NCBI RefSeq assembly: GCF_004138285.1
Contig: NZ_SCFN01000024.1
Span: forward strand, 1-64,000
Source: Gottfriedia acidiceleris
GTDB taxonomy: Bacteria > Bacillota > Bacilli > Bacillales > Bacillaceae_G
Direction of reading: 5' to 3'
Length of the DNA stretch: 64,000 bases
Shown: positions 8,652-15,852 of the stretch, piece by piece
Position numbering within the stretch: position 1 is the stretch's first letter
Layout of the letters: each line of letters opens with the position of its first letter
Program-made: the position numbers and the translations under genes
Notes under the pieces: generated by a model
Databases searched by the model: none
Told to the model about the DNA's origin: nothing
The model's input: the letters and a program-made list of their open reading frames with translations, nothing else

Positions 8652-8728
8652 TAGAACAGTTGTTTTATCAAAATGGACTTCTCTAATATATTTTATAAAA
8701 TTTATAGAAAGAAAAATAAAATTGAATT

Positions 8729-8764
8729 CCTTATTCAACTAACGCATGCGTTAGTTGAATAAGG
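8729..8764 (+). repeat. Three-hairpin element, perfect 36-bp palindrome R4
   Basis: The palindromic core is extended to CCTTATTC...GAATAAGG and is perfectly self-complementary over 36 bp. The inner hairpins are missing, as if two outer ends were joined directly. It begins 20 nt after the stop of the minus-strand gene 8784-9155. Confidence 0.9.
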
Positions 8765-8783
8765 TTTAATTATTTGAAAACAA

Positions 8784-9155
8784 TCAGACTATTTTAATTA
8801 CCTCAACTACGCCCACTCTTCTTGACCCTTCCATAAAATAACCTTTGGTCCCTAACTCGATCTTATGTTTATGAATTTCTTCTCTAATTTTAGGCGATAC
8901 AATCCACATCCTTGCGGTTCCAGTTCGGTTAATTGAAATTTTGTCATCTAATATTACATTTCCATCATTATCCTCAAATTCAGGATGTATCATATATATA
9001 CCCGTTTCTTTTATATCGTCTTCTTGATATGCAAAATCACACCTATAACCTTGTGCAGGTAAGCTCTGTCTTCCACCTTCTTCATGTGAAAAAAATCTAT
9101 ATTGAACATTAAAGTCTTGAGGGCATCCTCTTCTTTCTTCGTATGGTGTCCACAT
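8784..9155 (-). CDS. Stand-alone EF-Tu domain-3-like protein
   Basis: A 123-residue soluble protein that looks like the third (C-terminal) beta-barrel of elongation factor Tu without the GTPase. The motif SHEEGGRQSLPAQGYRCDF matches EF-Tu SKEEGGRHTPFFxxYRPQF, and the C-terminus GYFMEGSRRVGVVEVIKI matches GLRFAIREGGRTVGAGVV. GAGGTGA precedes the start. No P-loop is present. In EF-Tu this domain binds tRNA and EF-Ts; what the free domain does is unknown. It is flanked by R4 and R5. Confidence 0.7.
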   Translation of the reverse strand: MWTPYEERRGCPQDFNVQYRFFSHEEGGRQSLPAQGYRCDFAYQEDDIKETGIYMIHPEFEDNDGNVILDDKISINRTGTARMWIVSPKIREEIHKHKIELGTKGYFMEGSRRVGVVEVIKIV

Positions 9156-9244
9156 ATTTTCACCTCATTAATAAAGAATTAATATTTCTACAATAAATAT
9201 AGAGTTACCGATACTCCTTCTTCAACTTTAGTGCCATATAGTTC

Positions 9245-9365
9245 AAAAAAAAATCGTCTATACAGCCGATCATCTTATTCAACTAATGCATGCGTTAGTT
9301 GAACAGAACTGAGGAGCTGAATGATCAGCTCCTATTTAACTATTTGGCAGTTTAGTTGAACAAGG
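9245..9365 (+). repeat. Three-hairpin element, head-to-head composite R5
   Basis: A shared palindrome at 9274-9305 carries a reverse-orientation arm on the left (ATCGTCTATACAGCCGAT after an A-run) and a forward arm on the right with stem GGAGCTGA-atga-TCAGCTCC, then the third segment ending GTTGAACAAGG. Two elements of opposite orientation therefore share one core, with terminators facing both flanking genes. Confidence 0.88.
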
Positions 9366-9420
9366 ATTTCTCATTTTAACTACCGAATTTATATAGTTAG
9401 AAATGGGGGCAAATACGAAA

Positions 9421-10398
9421 ATGAATGGAAAAATAAAGGAAAGTGTGTTAAAAACAACAACAAATGCATATGGACTTAGCTTGGGTCTGCTTACTCATAT
9501 TAGTGGCGTTGTAAATAATGTTTATCGATACCCAGCACAAAATGGTCATCCTTCACGAATAGTACGTTTAACACATGAGAATTGGCGTAATAAAAAAGAG
9601 TCATTTGCAGAACTACATTTCATGAACTATCTGTTTGAAAACGGTGTTTCTGTGCCACAGATACTCCCATCAAAAGCGGGAAAATGGATAGAAAATGTAA
9701 GAGGTGGTTATCACGCCTCGATGTTTACAGAAGCACTTGGTCGAATTCCTACTGAAGAAGATTGGAACCAGAAAATGTTTAGAAATTGGGGAAGTATCGT
9801 TGGGCAGATGCACTTGCTAACCCAATCCTATATCCCTCCACATGATGTGAAACGCCGTGAATGGAAACAGGAAAATTGGATGGATATGATGAAACACCTA
9901 CCATCGGAAGAAATAATTGTTCGTAAAAAAGCGAATGAGTTGTTAAGTTGGCTAGAGACATTACCAAAAGATAAGAAAAACTATGGTCTTATCCACTGTG
10001 ACCTTCATGCACACAATATGTTCGTCACAAAAGACGGAGAGATTACGGCATTTGATTTCGATGATAGTTGTTATCATTGGTTCGCTTTCGACATCGCTAT
10101 TATCATTTATTCGGTGATTGTTAGATGCAACCGACAAACCCAAAAGAATGACACACTCGAAAATCATTTGGCATGGTTCCTCGAATCGTTTCTAAAAGGT
10201 TATCAAGAGATGAATACCATCGATCCTTGGTGGTTAAAAGTCATGCCGAAATTTTTAAAGTATATACGGGTATTATACTACAACGTATTTCACCAACGTC
10301 ATAACTGGAAAGTTTTAGATGGCGAACAGAATTTGAGATGGATAAGAATGAAAGCAGAGATAGAAGCAGATGAACCTTTGACAAATTATTCATTCTGA
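9421..10398 (+). CDS. Aminoglycoside phosphotransferase / choline kinase family protein
   Basis: A 325-residue kinase-fold protein. The catalytic loop HCDLHAHN is near residue 191 and the Mg-binding segment AFDFDDSCYHW near 212. The N-terminal lobe contains VVNNVYRY and RIVRLTHE, consistent with nucleotide binding. I chose ATG 9421 because GGGGG at 9405-9409 is well placed; ATG 9403 has no ribosome site. The substrate is not evident: members phosphorylate antibiotics, sugars, choline or homoserine, and nothing nearby suggests resistance. It ends 4 nt before R6. Confidence 0.78.
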   Translation: MNGKIKESVLKTTTNAYGLSLGLLTHISGVVNNVYRYPAQNGHPSRIVRLTHENWRNKKESFAELHFMNYLFENGVSVPQILPSKAGKWIENVRGGYHASMFTEALGRIPTEEDWNQKMFRNWGSIVGQMHLLTQSYIPPHDVKRREWKQENWMDMMKHLPSEEIIVRKKANELLSWLETLPKDKKNYGLIHCDLHAHNMFVTKDGEITAFDFDDSCYHWFAFDIAIIIYSVIVRCNRQTQKNDTLENHLAWFLESFLKGYQEMNTIDPWWLKVMPKFLKYIRVLYYNVFHQRHNWKVLDGEQNLRWIRMKAEIEADEPLTNYSF

Positions 10399-10401
10399 AC
10401 A

Positions 10402-10494
10402 TTATGCAACTAACGCATGCTTTAATTGAACAACATGATCGGCTGAGTAGCCGATTTTTTTTGTGAAACTTAATGGCAGTTTAGTTGAATAAGA
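10402..10494 (+). repeat. Three-hairpin element, copy R6
   Basis: Full copy. The stem is ATCGGCT-gagt-AGCCGAT plus eight T: the usual G-U pair of the consensus has become G-C. It starts 4 nt after the kinase stop codon. Confidence 0.9.
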
Positions 10495-10547
10495 AACAAG
10501 GTATTTAAACCAGATTTATAGAAACAAGATATTAGGAAGGAAGTTTA

Positions 10548-10565
10548 ATGGAAATCAAATATTAG
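10548..10565 (+). CDS. Possible five-codon upstream ORF
   Basis: AGGAAGGAAG precedes ATG at 10548, which reads five codons to TAG just ahead of the ribosome site (TAGGGAG) of the next gene. The ATATTAGG motif occurs twice here, so this may be a duplicated initiation region rather than a regulatory leader. Confidence 0.25.
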   Translation: MEIKY

Positions 10566-10573
10566 GGAGTAAA

Positions 10574-10921
10574 ATGATAATGAAATTACGAGGTATTCTT
10601 TTAACTGTAATAGTTTTGATTTTATTATTTACAGGATATAGAGTTTATTCTTCTAGAAATAAACCAGTAAATAATAGTTCAACTTTCTCTGCGAAAGTGA
10701 TAGATAAAATACGTTCAAAAGATAAATATATCATTGAGGTTGTAGATGTTAATGACAGTAACAGAACTGGAAAAATAATTGTAAATGATGAAAATACCTG
10801 GAATTTAATTGAAAAAAAACGAGAATATTTTATGGTAGCGACCTTTAAATCAAATGAAATAGGTGCTCCTATATTCAGTGAAGGAAAAGCAACATTACAA
10901 CAGATTGATATTGTAAAATAA
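10574..10921 (+). CDS. Small membrane-anchored protein, unknown
   Basis: A 115-residue protein with one N-terminal membrane segment (about 6-24) and a soluble outer part of about 85 residues rich in Lys, Asp and Ile. GGGAG is positioned for ATG 10574 (ATG 10580 also possible). I recognise no family. The soluble part (SAKVIDKIRSKDKYIIEV) has the look of a small beta-strand domain. It is bounded by R6 and R7. Confidence 0.6.
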   Translation: MIMKLRGILLTVIVLILLFTGYRVYSSRNKPVNNSSTFSAKVIDKIRSKDKYIIEVVDVNDSNRTGKIIVNDENTWNLIEKKREYFMVATFKSNEIGAPIFSEGKATLQQIDIVK

Positions 10922-10945
10922 ACTGGAATTGTATTTCAAATCTAA

Positions 10946-10974
10946 TGCAACTAACGCATGCGATAGTTGTATAA
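10946..10974 (+). repeat. Three-hairpin element, core-only copy R7
   Basis: TGCAACTAACGCATGCGATAG and the following TTGTATA: palindrome only. It begins 25 nt after the preceding stop. It stays open in the frame of the next gene, creating an apparent N-terminal extension there. Confidence 0.75.
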
Positions 10975-11018
10975 ACTCAATTAGAGAAACAGATGAGATT
11001 TTACGAGGAAGGTACTAT

Positions 11019-11477
11019 ATGATTAATAATATTGAAGAAGTTTTAATCAATGTTTTTTATGATGACGGAAGTTTAAGGGATATATATATTAAAGAAACCA
11101 ACATAACAGATTGGGATATTATTTGGGACTTTATTAAAAAACTACCTAATGTAACTTTAAAAATCGATGGAGAAAGTACGAACAAATTACCGCCCTCTGT
11201 AAATGAGTTATTTGAAACAAAATATAAAAAATCAGTTTTATTATCAATTAATTACAATTCTATTATTATTAATTGTTATTTCTTTTGTGTAGAAGAAATA
11301 GAATTTGATATAAGTCCAAGAGACATAACTCAATCGAAAGATGTAATTACTGTCTTTGAATTTATAGAAAAAGTTATGAAGTTACTTAAAATGGATGTAT
11401 CAATTTCAACTGAAGACGAGAGAGAATACCCTTTAATAACTCTAAAATCGAGTGGAGAATTTTTATATAATTACTAA
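11019..11477 (+). CDS. Hypothetical protein, acidic, unknown
   Basis: A 152-residue acidic protein without signal or membrane segments. I chose ATG 11019 because GAGGAAGG (11005-11012) precedes it; the frame stays open back to 10929, but that part is the translation of repeat R7 and its flank. The size, acidity and isolated position resemble immunity-type or other accessory small proteins, but I see no diagnostic motif and assign no function. Confidence 0.55.
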   Translation: MINNIEEVLINVFYDDGSLRDIYIKETNITDWDIIWDFIKKLPNVTLKIDGESTNKLPPSVNELFETKYKKSVLLSINYNSIIINCYFFCVEEIEFDISPRDITQSKDVITVFEFIEKVMKLLKMDVSISTEDEREYPLITLKSSGEFLYNY

Positions 11478-11570
11478 AATCTTATACAACTATCCTGAAA
11501 ATTACTTTTTTCATTCATTTGATGGTGCTACATTATTGTGGCATGAAGGTCTACTATGAAAGTGCGTTTT

Positions 11571-11671
11571 AAACTTCCATTCACTGTGGTGAATTTTTGA
11601 TTCATGGTTGGCTAACGAGAGCATTCATAGAACAACAAAAAGAGGATGATCTTAGGATCTTCCTCTTTTTT
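11571..11671 (+). repeat. Variant element R10 with extra 5' arm
   Basis: It carries CTTCCATTCACTGTGGTGAA and TTCATGGTTGGCTAACG upstream of a degenerate core, and then a strong hairpin AGAGGATGATC / GGATCTTCCTCT with TTTTTT. The same 5' arm is found at 63297-63341 (R20) and inverted at 13974-13993 (R9a). The terminator would end transcription from 11019-11477. Confidence 0.7.
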
Positions 11672-11874
11672 GCTAAAAGAATATTAGCTAAACGAAAGTA
11701 AATAAAACTTTACAGTAAATTGGCAATATAAACTTTCGGTTTTCATTTTTAGTATTTTAAGAATAAAGTAGGGACACTTAGCAAAATAGCATATATAATT
11801 AGAAAAGCCGAATCAATAGGCGTATGTGAAAATTAAAACAATATGGTTCAGTTGGAAAGTGAGATAAATTAGTT

Positions 11875-12579
11875 ATGAAATATGATTTAATTTTTGATTT
11901 AGACGATACATTAATTCAAACCCAAGCCGCATTTCGGCATAATGTAGATTTATGTGCGAATTTAGTATATCAAGCGCTAGGTGAAAAAGTAATAATAAAT
12001 GACATTAAAGAAGTTTTCAATAAAATCGATCTGGAACTAATAAAAGATATGGGTTTCAGCAAAGCCCGATATCCTTATGCATGGGAATCAACTTTAGATT
12101 TATTGGCAACACGATTTAATATAGAGATATCAAGTATTGTCAATGATCAATTACAATCATTAGCAAAAACGATATTTAAAGTAAATATTCCACTGCAAAA
12201 TGACACATTTATAATAGAAGAATTATCAAATCATAAAGATGTAGCAAGTATGACTATATTGACTTTAGGTGAAAAAGACGTTCAAACAAAGCGAGTGATA
12301 GATACTGGTTTAGTACAACATTTTGATAACGTATTTATTACAAGTAAAAAAGATATAAATACCTATGTTGAGTTAAATGAAAAATTAAGTAATCCAGTAA
12401 TGATCGGGAACTCTCTAAGAAGTGATATTGTACCTGCTTTAGATGCAGGGATGAAAGCAATCCATATTATTAGAGATTCATGGTCTTATGACGAAATTGA
12501 ACATAATCATAGAATAGAGGGTATTAAGTCATTAGTTGAAATAAAATTACTTTTATTTGGTAATTTGGTAAACCTTTAA
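11875..12579 (+). CDS. HAD-superfamily hydrolase
   Basis: A 234-residue protein with the HAD motif I DLDDT at residues 8-12 (nucleophile Asp8, acid/base Asp10), a helical cap at about 20-115, and motif IV near residue 180 (GNSLRSDIVPALDAGM). It is probably a small-molecule phosphatase; the substrate is not predictable. The ribosome site is weak (GTGAG, 14 nt before ATG). It stands alone between R10 and R8. Confidence 0.78.
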   Translation: MKYDLIFDLDDTLIQTQAAFRHNVDLCANLVYQALGEKVIINDIKEVFNKIDLELIKDMGFSKARYPYAWESTLDLLATRFNIEISSIVNDQLQSLAKTIFKVNIPLQNDTFIIEELSNHKDVASMTILTLGEKDVQTKRVIDTGLVQHFDNVFITSKKDINTYVELNEKLSNPVMIGNSLRSDIVPALDAGMKAIHIIRDSWSYDEIEHNHRIEGIKSLVEIKLLLFGNLVNL

Positions 12580-12689
12580 AGAGTGTTTTTTAGTCCATTT
12601 TATTTATCGATAGTTCTGATATATTTTGAGATTATTTATATAGATCAGATTTCACCATAATATAATGATAGCTAGAGTGGAACTTCAAT

Positions 12690-12772
12690 GTAACTAACGC
12701 ATTGAGTTAGTATAAATCGGCTAATTAGTCGATTTTTTTTGTTAAGCTAACTGGCAGGTTAGTTGCATAAGG
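12690..12772 (+). repeat. Three-hairpin element, copy R8
   Basis: Shortened core (TAACTAACGCATTGAGTTAG), then stem ATCGGCT-aatt-AGTCGAT plus eight T, and a third segment ending AGTTGCATAAGG. It lies 110 nt after the HAD gene. Confidence 0.85.
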
Positions 12773-12857
12773 AATGATAGAATAAGGAATTCAATTATTG
12801 TTACAGATTAACAAGTACTATAAAATTGTATTAGTAGATATCTAGGAGAGCTTTTAA

Positions 12858-12999
12858 ATGAATATATAAGTTCTAATATTATGTACATTGTTTTTACTTT
12901 TTTTGAGTGATATCTTTTTACGTTACTTTAAAGAAGTTTGAAGATGATGACGATTATTTTTGGGGCATAGCTACAGAAAAATTTATTTGCGGAGGATAA
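12858..12999 (+). pseudogene. Possible decayed small membrane protein
   Basis: After AGGAGAG, ATG 12858 reads M-N-I then TAA, then in the same frame VLILCTLFLLFLSDIFLRYF. With a one-base shift it continues KKFEDDDDYFWGIATEKF to a TAA at 12997. This reads as one short protein with a membrane segment and acidic tail, broken by one stop and one frameshift. The next gene's ribosome site begins inside its last codons. Chance is not excluded. Confidence 0.35.
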
Positions 13000-13001
13000 A
13001 T

Positions 13002-13904
13002 ATGAATTTTGAACAAATGGAGCATATCGTCACTGTCGAAATTGAAAAGTCGATTACAAAAGCAGCAGAAAAACTATTTATATCTACTCCAGGTTTGAGT
13101 CAGTCTATTACCCAACTTGAAAACGAGCTTGGAATAAAAATTTTTAATCGATCCAAAAAAAGTATTACGCCAACTTTTGAAGGTGAAATAGTGATTTCAG
13201 CAGCAAATTCAGTTCTAAATACTATAAATGAAATGAATAAAAAACTGAGCATATATAAAAACAGTTATCAAAGGCATTTAAAAGTAAAAATTGCACCTGC
13301 TTTTTTTTATATACTTCAAGAATTTTTGGTAAAGCTTAATCTAGAAAATGAAGATTTAACATTTGAATTAATCGAACAAAATCCTACTAAGATTATTGAG
13401 AATTTTAATAAGGAAGATTATGATTTTGCGCTTATCTCTGCATCCGTTGATGAGTTAAAAAAAGCTAAAAATATTTCTTATAAACACATTTACAAAGGAC
13501 ATATATGTATAGCAGTTGGAAAAAACTCACCCTTTTATACATTAGATTTTGTAACTCCAAGTGATCTAAAAAATACTAAATTAGTATTTTATGATACATC
13601 TGATTATAACCAGATTTTAAAATTTACGAAAATAAATCCAGAGCAAGTGATAATAAGTTCAAATAGGACTAGCATGCTTTTTAAGCTAGTAAAAGAAAGT
13701 GATGCAATTATATATCTTCACGACTTTGCACTAAAGAATTTTCCAATGGTATTAAATGGAGATTTGAAAATAATCCCACTGAAGGATAAACAGATGCAAT
13801 TATTTGAACTTGATTTTTGGCTAATCTATTTAGAAACAAAAGGTTTATCGAATTTGTATAATGAGTTTCTTGAAGATTTTATAGAACATTTTAAAAGAGT
13901 ATAA
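13002..13904 (+). CDS. LysR-family transcriptional regulator
   Basis: A 300-residue regulator. The N-terminal winged helix-turn-helix (about residues 1-60) contains ITKAAEKLFISTPGLSQSI and the family segment LENELGIKIFNRSKK; the remainder is the effector-binding domain. I chose ATG 13002 because GGAGG (12991-12995) is ideal; an upstream ATG at 12960 lacks one. No divergent partner gene is present, so the target is unknown. It is bracketed by R8 and R9a. Confidence 0.82.
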   Translation: MNFEQMEHIVTVEIEKSITKAAEKLFISTPGLSQSITQLENELGIKIFNRSKKSITPTFEGEIVISAANSVLNTINEMNKKLSIYKNSYQRHLKVKIAPAFFYILQEFLVKLNLENEDLTFELIEQNPTKIIENFNKEDYDFALISASVDELKKAKNISYKHIYKGHICIAVGKNSPFYTLDFVTPSDLKNTKLVFYDTSDYNQILKFTKINPEQVIISSNRTSMLFKLVKESDAIIYLHDFALKNFPMVLNGDLKIIPLKDKQMQLFELDFWLIYLETKGLSNLYNEFLEDFIEHFKRV

Positions 13905-13960
13905 TAAATAAAAGATAGTAATCAGTAAATAATCAAATAGTGAGTAAAGTAGTCGTTTAT

Positions 13961-14010
13961 TATGACTAACTCATGCGTTAGCCATCCATGAAGCACAAAA
14001 ATCGGCGCTT
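13961..14010 (+). repeat. Variant element R9a, inverted 5' arm
   Basis: TGACTAACTCATGCGTTAGCC followed directly by ATCCATGAAGC is the reverse complement of the 5' arm seen at R10 and R20 (TTCATGGATGGCTAAC), and ATCGGCG follows. It is a rearranged copy. Confidence 0.6.
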
Positions 14011-14096
14011 CTATCATTCCCTGAATTTACCAGACATCTTTTATTGAACTAAAATTCAAATTAGCACAAAAAATGACCGCAGTAGCATGCTTCACG

Positions 14097-14129
14097 TTGT
14101 TCAACTAACACAATGTGTTAGTTGAACAA
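14097..14129 (+). repeat. Three-hairpin element, palindrome R9b
   Basis: TTGTTCAACTAACAC (14097-14111) pairs perfectly with GTGTTAGTTGAACAA (14115-14129), loop AAT. The centre differs from the GCATGC of the other copies, yet both arms changed together. Confidence 0.8.
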
Positions 14130-14284
14130 GAAGTATAGACACTTCCAATATATTTTAATTCACTGTTGTCTGTAAATTCAGTCTTTTTTTATGTAAGAAT
14201 AACATTCTCCCCTTCATTTAGGACTAATTAGTTTTACATCCTCCATCAATGGCAAAACTAATGATAAAAAAGGAGGATACAAAA

Positions 14285-14596
14285 GTGACTCAAGATCGAT
14301 TTGAAGAAGCATATGAAATGTATAGAAATCAAAGTGATGACGAACAAATGATGGTAGAGGAATCAGTAAATCAAGATAAAGAACATATTGTTGCAGTTCG
14401 TAAAAATGAAGATGGTGATTTAATTGGTTTCAGAACAAGTTTAAATCGTGAACTAGATTATCTTCAAGCTTTGCAGGAAGCAAAGAGTGGAAACTTAGCA
14501 CATGTAGATGTAATCCATAAATATGGTCGTGACATCCTCAGAAGTGAACCGGATGGTATTGCTGAAAACAATTTGAGTAATTTACCGGAATTTTAA
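14285..14596 (+). CDS. DUF3892 family protein
   Basis: A 103-residue cytoplasmic protein. The region HIVAVRKNEDGDLIGF (about 39-54) and the C-terminus LRSEPDGIAENNLSNLPEF match the DUF3892 family of small Bacillus proteins (function unknown). I chose GTG 14285 because AAAGGAGGAT (14269-14278) is a near-perfect ribosome site 6 nt before it; a reading from ATG 14249 runs through that site and has none of its own. Confidence 0.7.
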   Translation: MTQDRFEEAYEMYRNQSDDEQMMVEESVNQDKEHIVAVRKNEDGDLIGFRTSLNRELDYLQALQEAKSGNLAHVDVIHKYGRDILRSEPDGIAENNLSNLPEF

Positions 14597-14611
14597 AATA
14601 TAGATAAAAAA

Positions 14612-14644
14612 GAGAGCTCAGTACAAATTACTGAGCTTTTTACA
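14612..14644 (+). terminator. Terminator
   Basis: AGCTCAGTA pairs with TACTGAGCT, followed by TTTTTA, 16 nt after the DUF3892 gene. Confidence 0.75.
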
Positions 14645-14794
14645 ATGTCAATTTTGAAAACAAGAAGATAATTTAAATAATTTTACTAAAAAATATTAGG
14701 AGCGATAGAAAACAAAAATAACTTGTCCACATTTTTGCTTTTTAAAATTGATGACGATACTTAAACATTAATCTTAACCAACAATAATCTTAGA

Positions 14795-15238
14795 TTAAGT
14801 GCCAAGAGTTCTTATTCTTGGTAATTCGAATTGTTCTGTACTCGCTGCTTCCATTCCTCCTCCTTCGTTATGCTCGGAATTAGTTCTAATTCTGCTTCTA
14901 TTAAGTCTACTGTCTCTAATTTTTATTCCTTGCTGTCCTCCTAATTCATCATTATTCTGACCTGCAATGCCACTTCTTCCATTACCATCTGCAAATTGAG
15001 AATTAGTATTCGAAGTTTGACTATTATTTCTAGCGTTTTGTCCGCCTTGATTTGCGTTCATTCCAACATTTCTATTGATCTGACCTCCACCTTCTGCTCT
15101 TTGCTCAACTTGGAAACGGACATCTTTAAGTTCAATGTTAAAAAAATTAAAATTGATTGAATCATTCGGGTTCGCTGCTGCAAGTACCTCTTGAATTTCT
15201 TCTTTTATTTCTTTGAAATCTTCAAATTGTGCTGCCAT
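14795..15238 (-). CDS. Asn/Gln/Gly-rich protein, unknown
   Basis: A 147-residue protein. The first 55 residues look folded (AAQFEDFKEIKEEIQEVL); the rest is low-complexity, rich in Asn, Gln, Gly and Arg. I chose ATG 15238 because AAAGGAG lies 11 nt upstream; the GTG codon 12 nt earlier overlaps that site. Low-complexity proteins of this type are often spore-layer components, and the neighbouring cyclase is sporulation-linked in B. subtilis, but I have no direct evidence for that here. Confidence 0.55.
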   Translation of the reverse strand: MAAQFEDFKEIKEEIQEVLAAANPNDSINFNFFNIELKDVRFQVEQRAEGGGQINRNVGMNANQGGQNARNNSQTSNTNSQFADGNGRSGIAGQNNDELGGQQGIKIRDSRLNRSRIRTNSEHNEGGGMEAASTEQFELPRIRTLGT

Positions 15239-15541
15239 AGTGATAAACACTCCTTTCCTCCTATTATTACTAGCACTATATTCAAATTTAATAGTTTCTG
15301 ATTAGACATTTAATAGTAAATCTTCAACTTTTAAAAGATTTAGTATTAAAAGTTCATTGCAAACATTTGAAAGAGTTGTACAGTCTTTGAAATAAATTTT
15401 CATTTTGCATTCCTTTTACTTGAATATGCCACTATTTATTGATGTTTTTTCCTTACATTTGGAAAGAATCAGGTATTAATAACATGGAATAATTCATTAT
15501 TTCACATTTAAATCATAGATTAATAATGGAGTGTGATCTAA

Positions 15542-15829
15542 TTGAATCCTTTTTTAATAAAAATAATAAAATCATTTTGCGGTGTAATTGTTATCGACCT
15601 GCTATTACTTACTTATTGCTTGTTGCTAGGTAGCTATTTTCATATTTTACATTCATTTACGTGGTTCGGATTTAAAATAATTGTTTTACCGTTTAGCCTT
15701 TTAGCATTTATTATTTCAATTGTTTATTTTAGTAAAAAAATAGAAATCGAGGCATTGGAAGATATTGATGAAATTGAAGAAATTGAAATTGAGCATTCAA
15801 CTCGAATGGAAAAACACCATCAGCCTTAA
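15542..15829 (+). CDS. Small two-span membrane protein
   Basis: A 95-residue protein starting with TTG (TGGAGTG at 15526-15532). Hydrophobic segments lie at about 10-35 and 42-62, followed by an acidic tail (IEALEDIDEIEEIEIE). It is 23 nt upstream of the cyclase gene and probably co-transcribed with it, so a role with the membrane triterpenoid pathway is possible; I do not recognise the family. Confidence 0.5.
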   Translation: MNPFLIKIIKSFCGVIVIDLLLLTYCLLLGSYFHILHSFTWFGFKIIVLPFSLLAFIISIVYFSKKIEIEALEDIDEIEEIEIEHSTRMEKHHQP

Positions 15830-15852
15830 AAAAAATGAACTGAGGTGGTAAA

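Noticed and set aside
9403-9420. Upstream ATG of the kinase-like gene
   Set aside because: It has no ribosome site, and the GGGGG it would place inside the gene serves ATG 9421.
15400-15541. Possible sporulation-sigma promoter before the small membrane protein and cyclase
   Set aside because: A CATAGATTA-like -10 is visible near 15514, but the -35 match is too loose in this AT-rich region to report.
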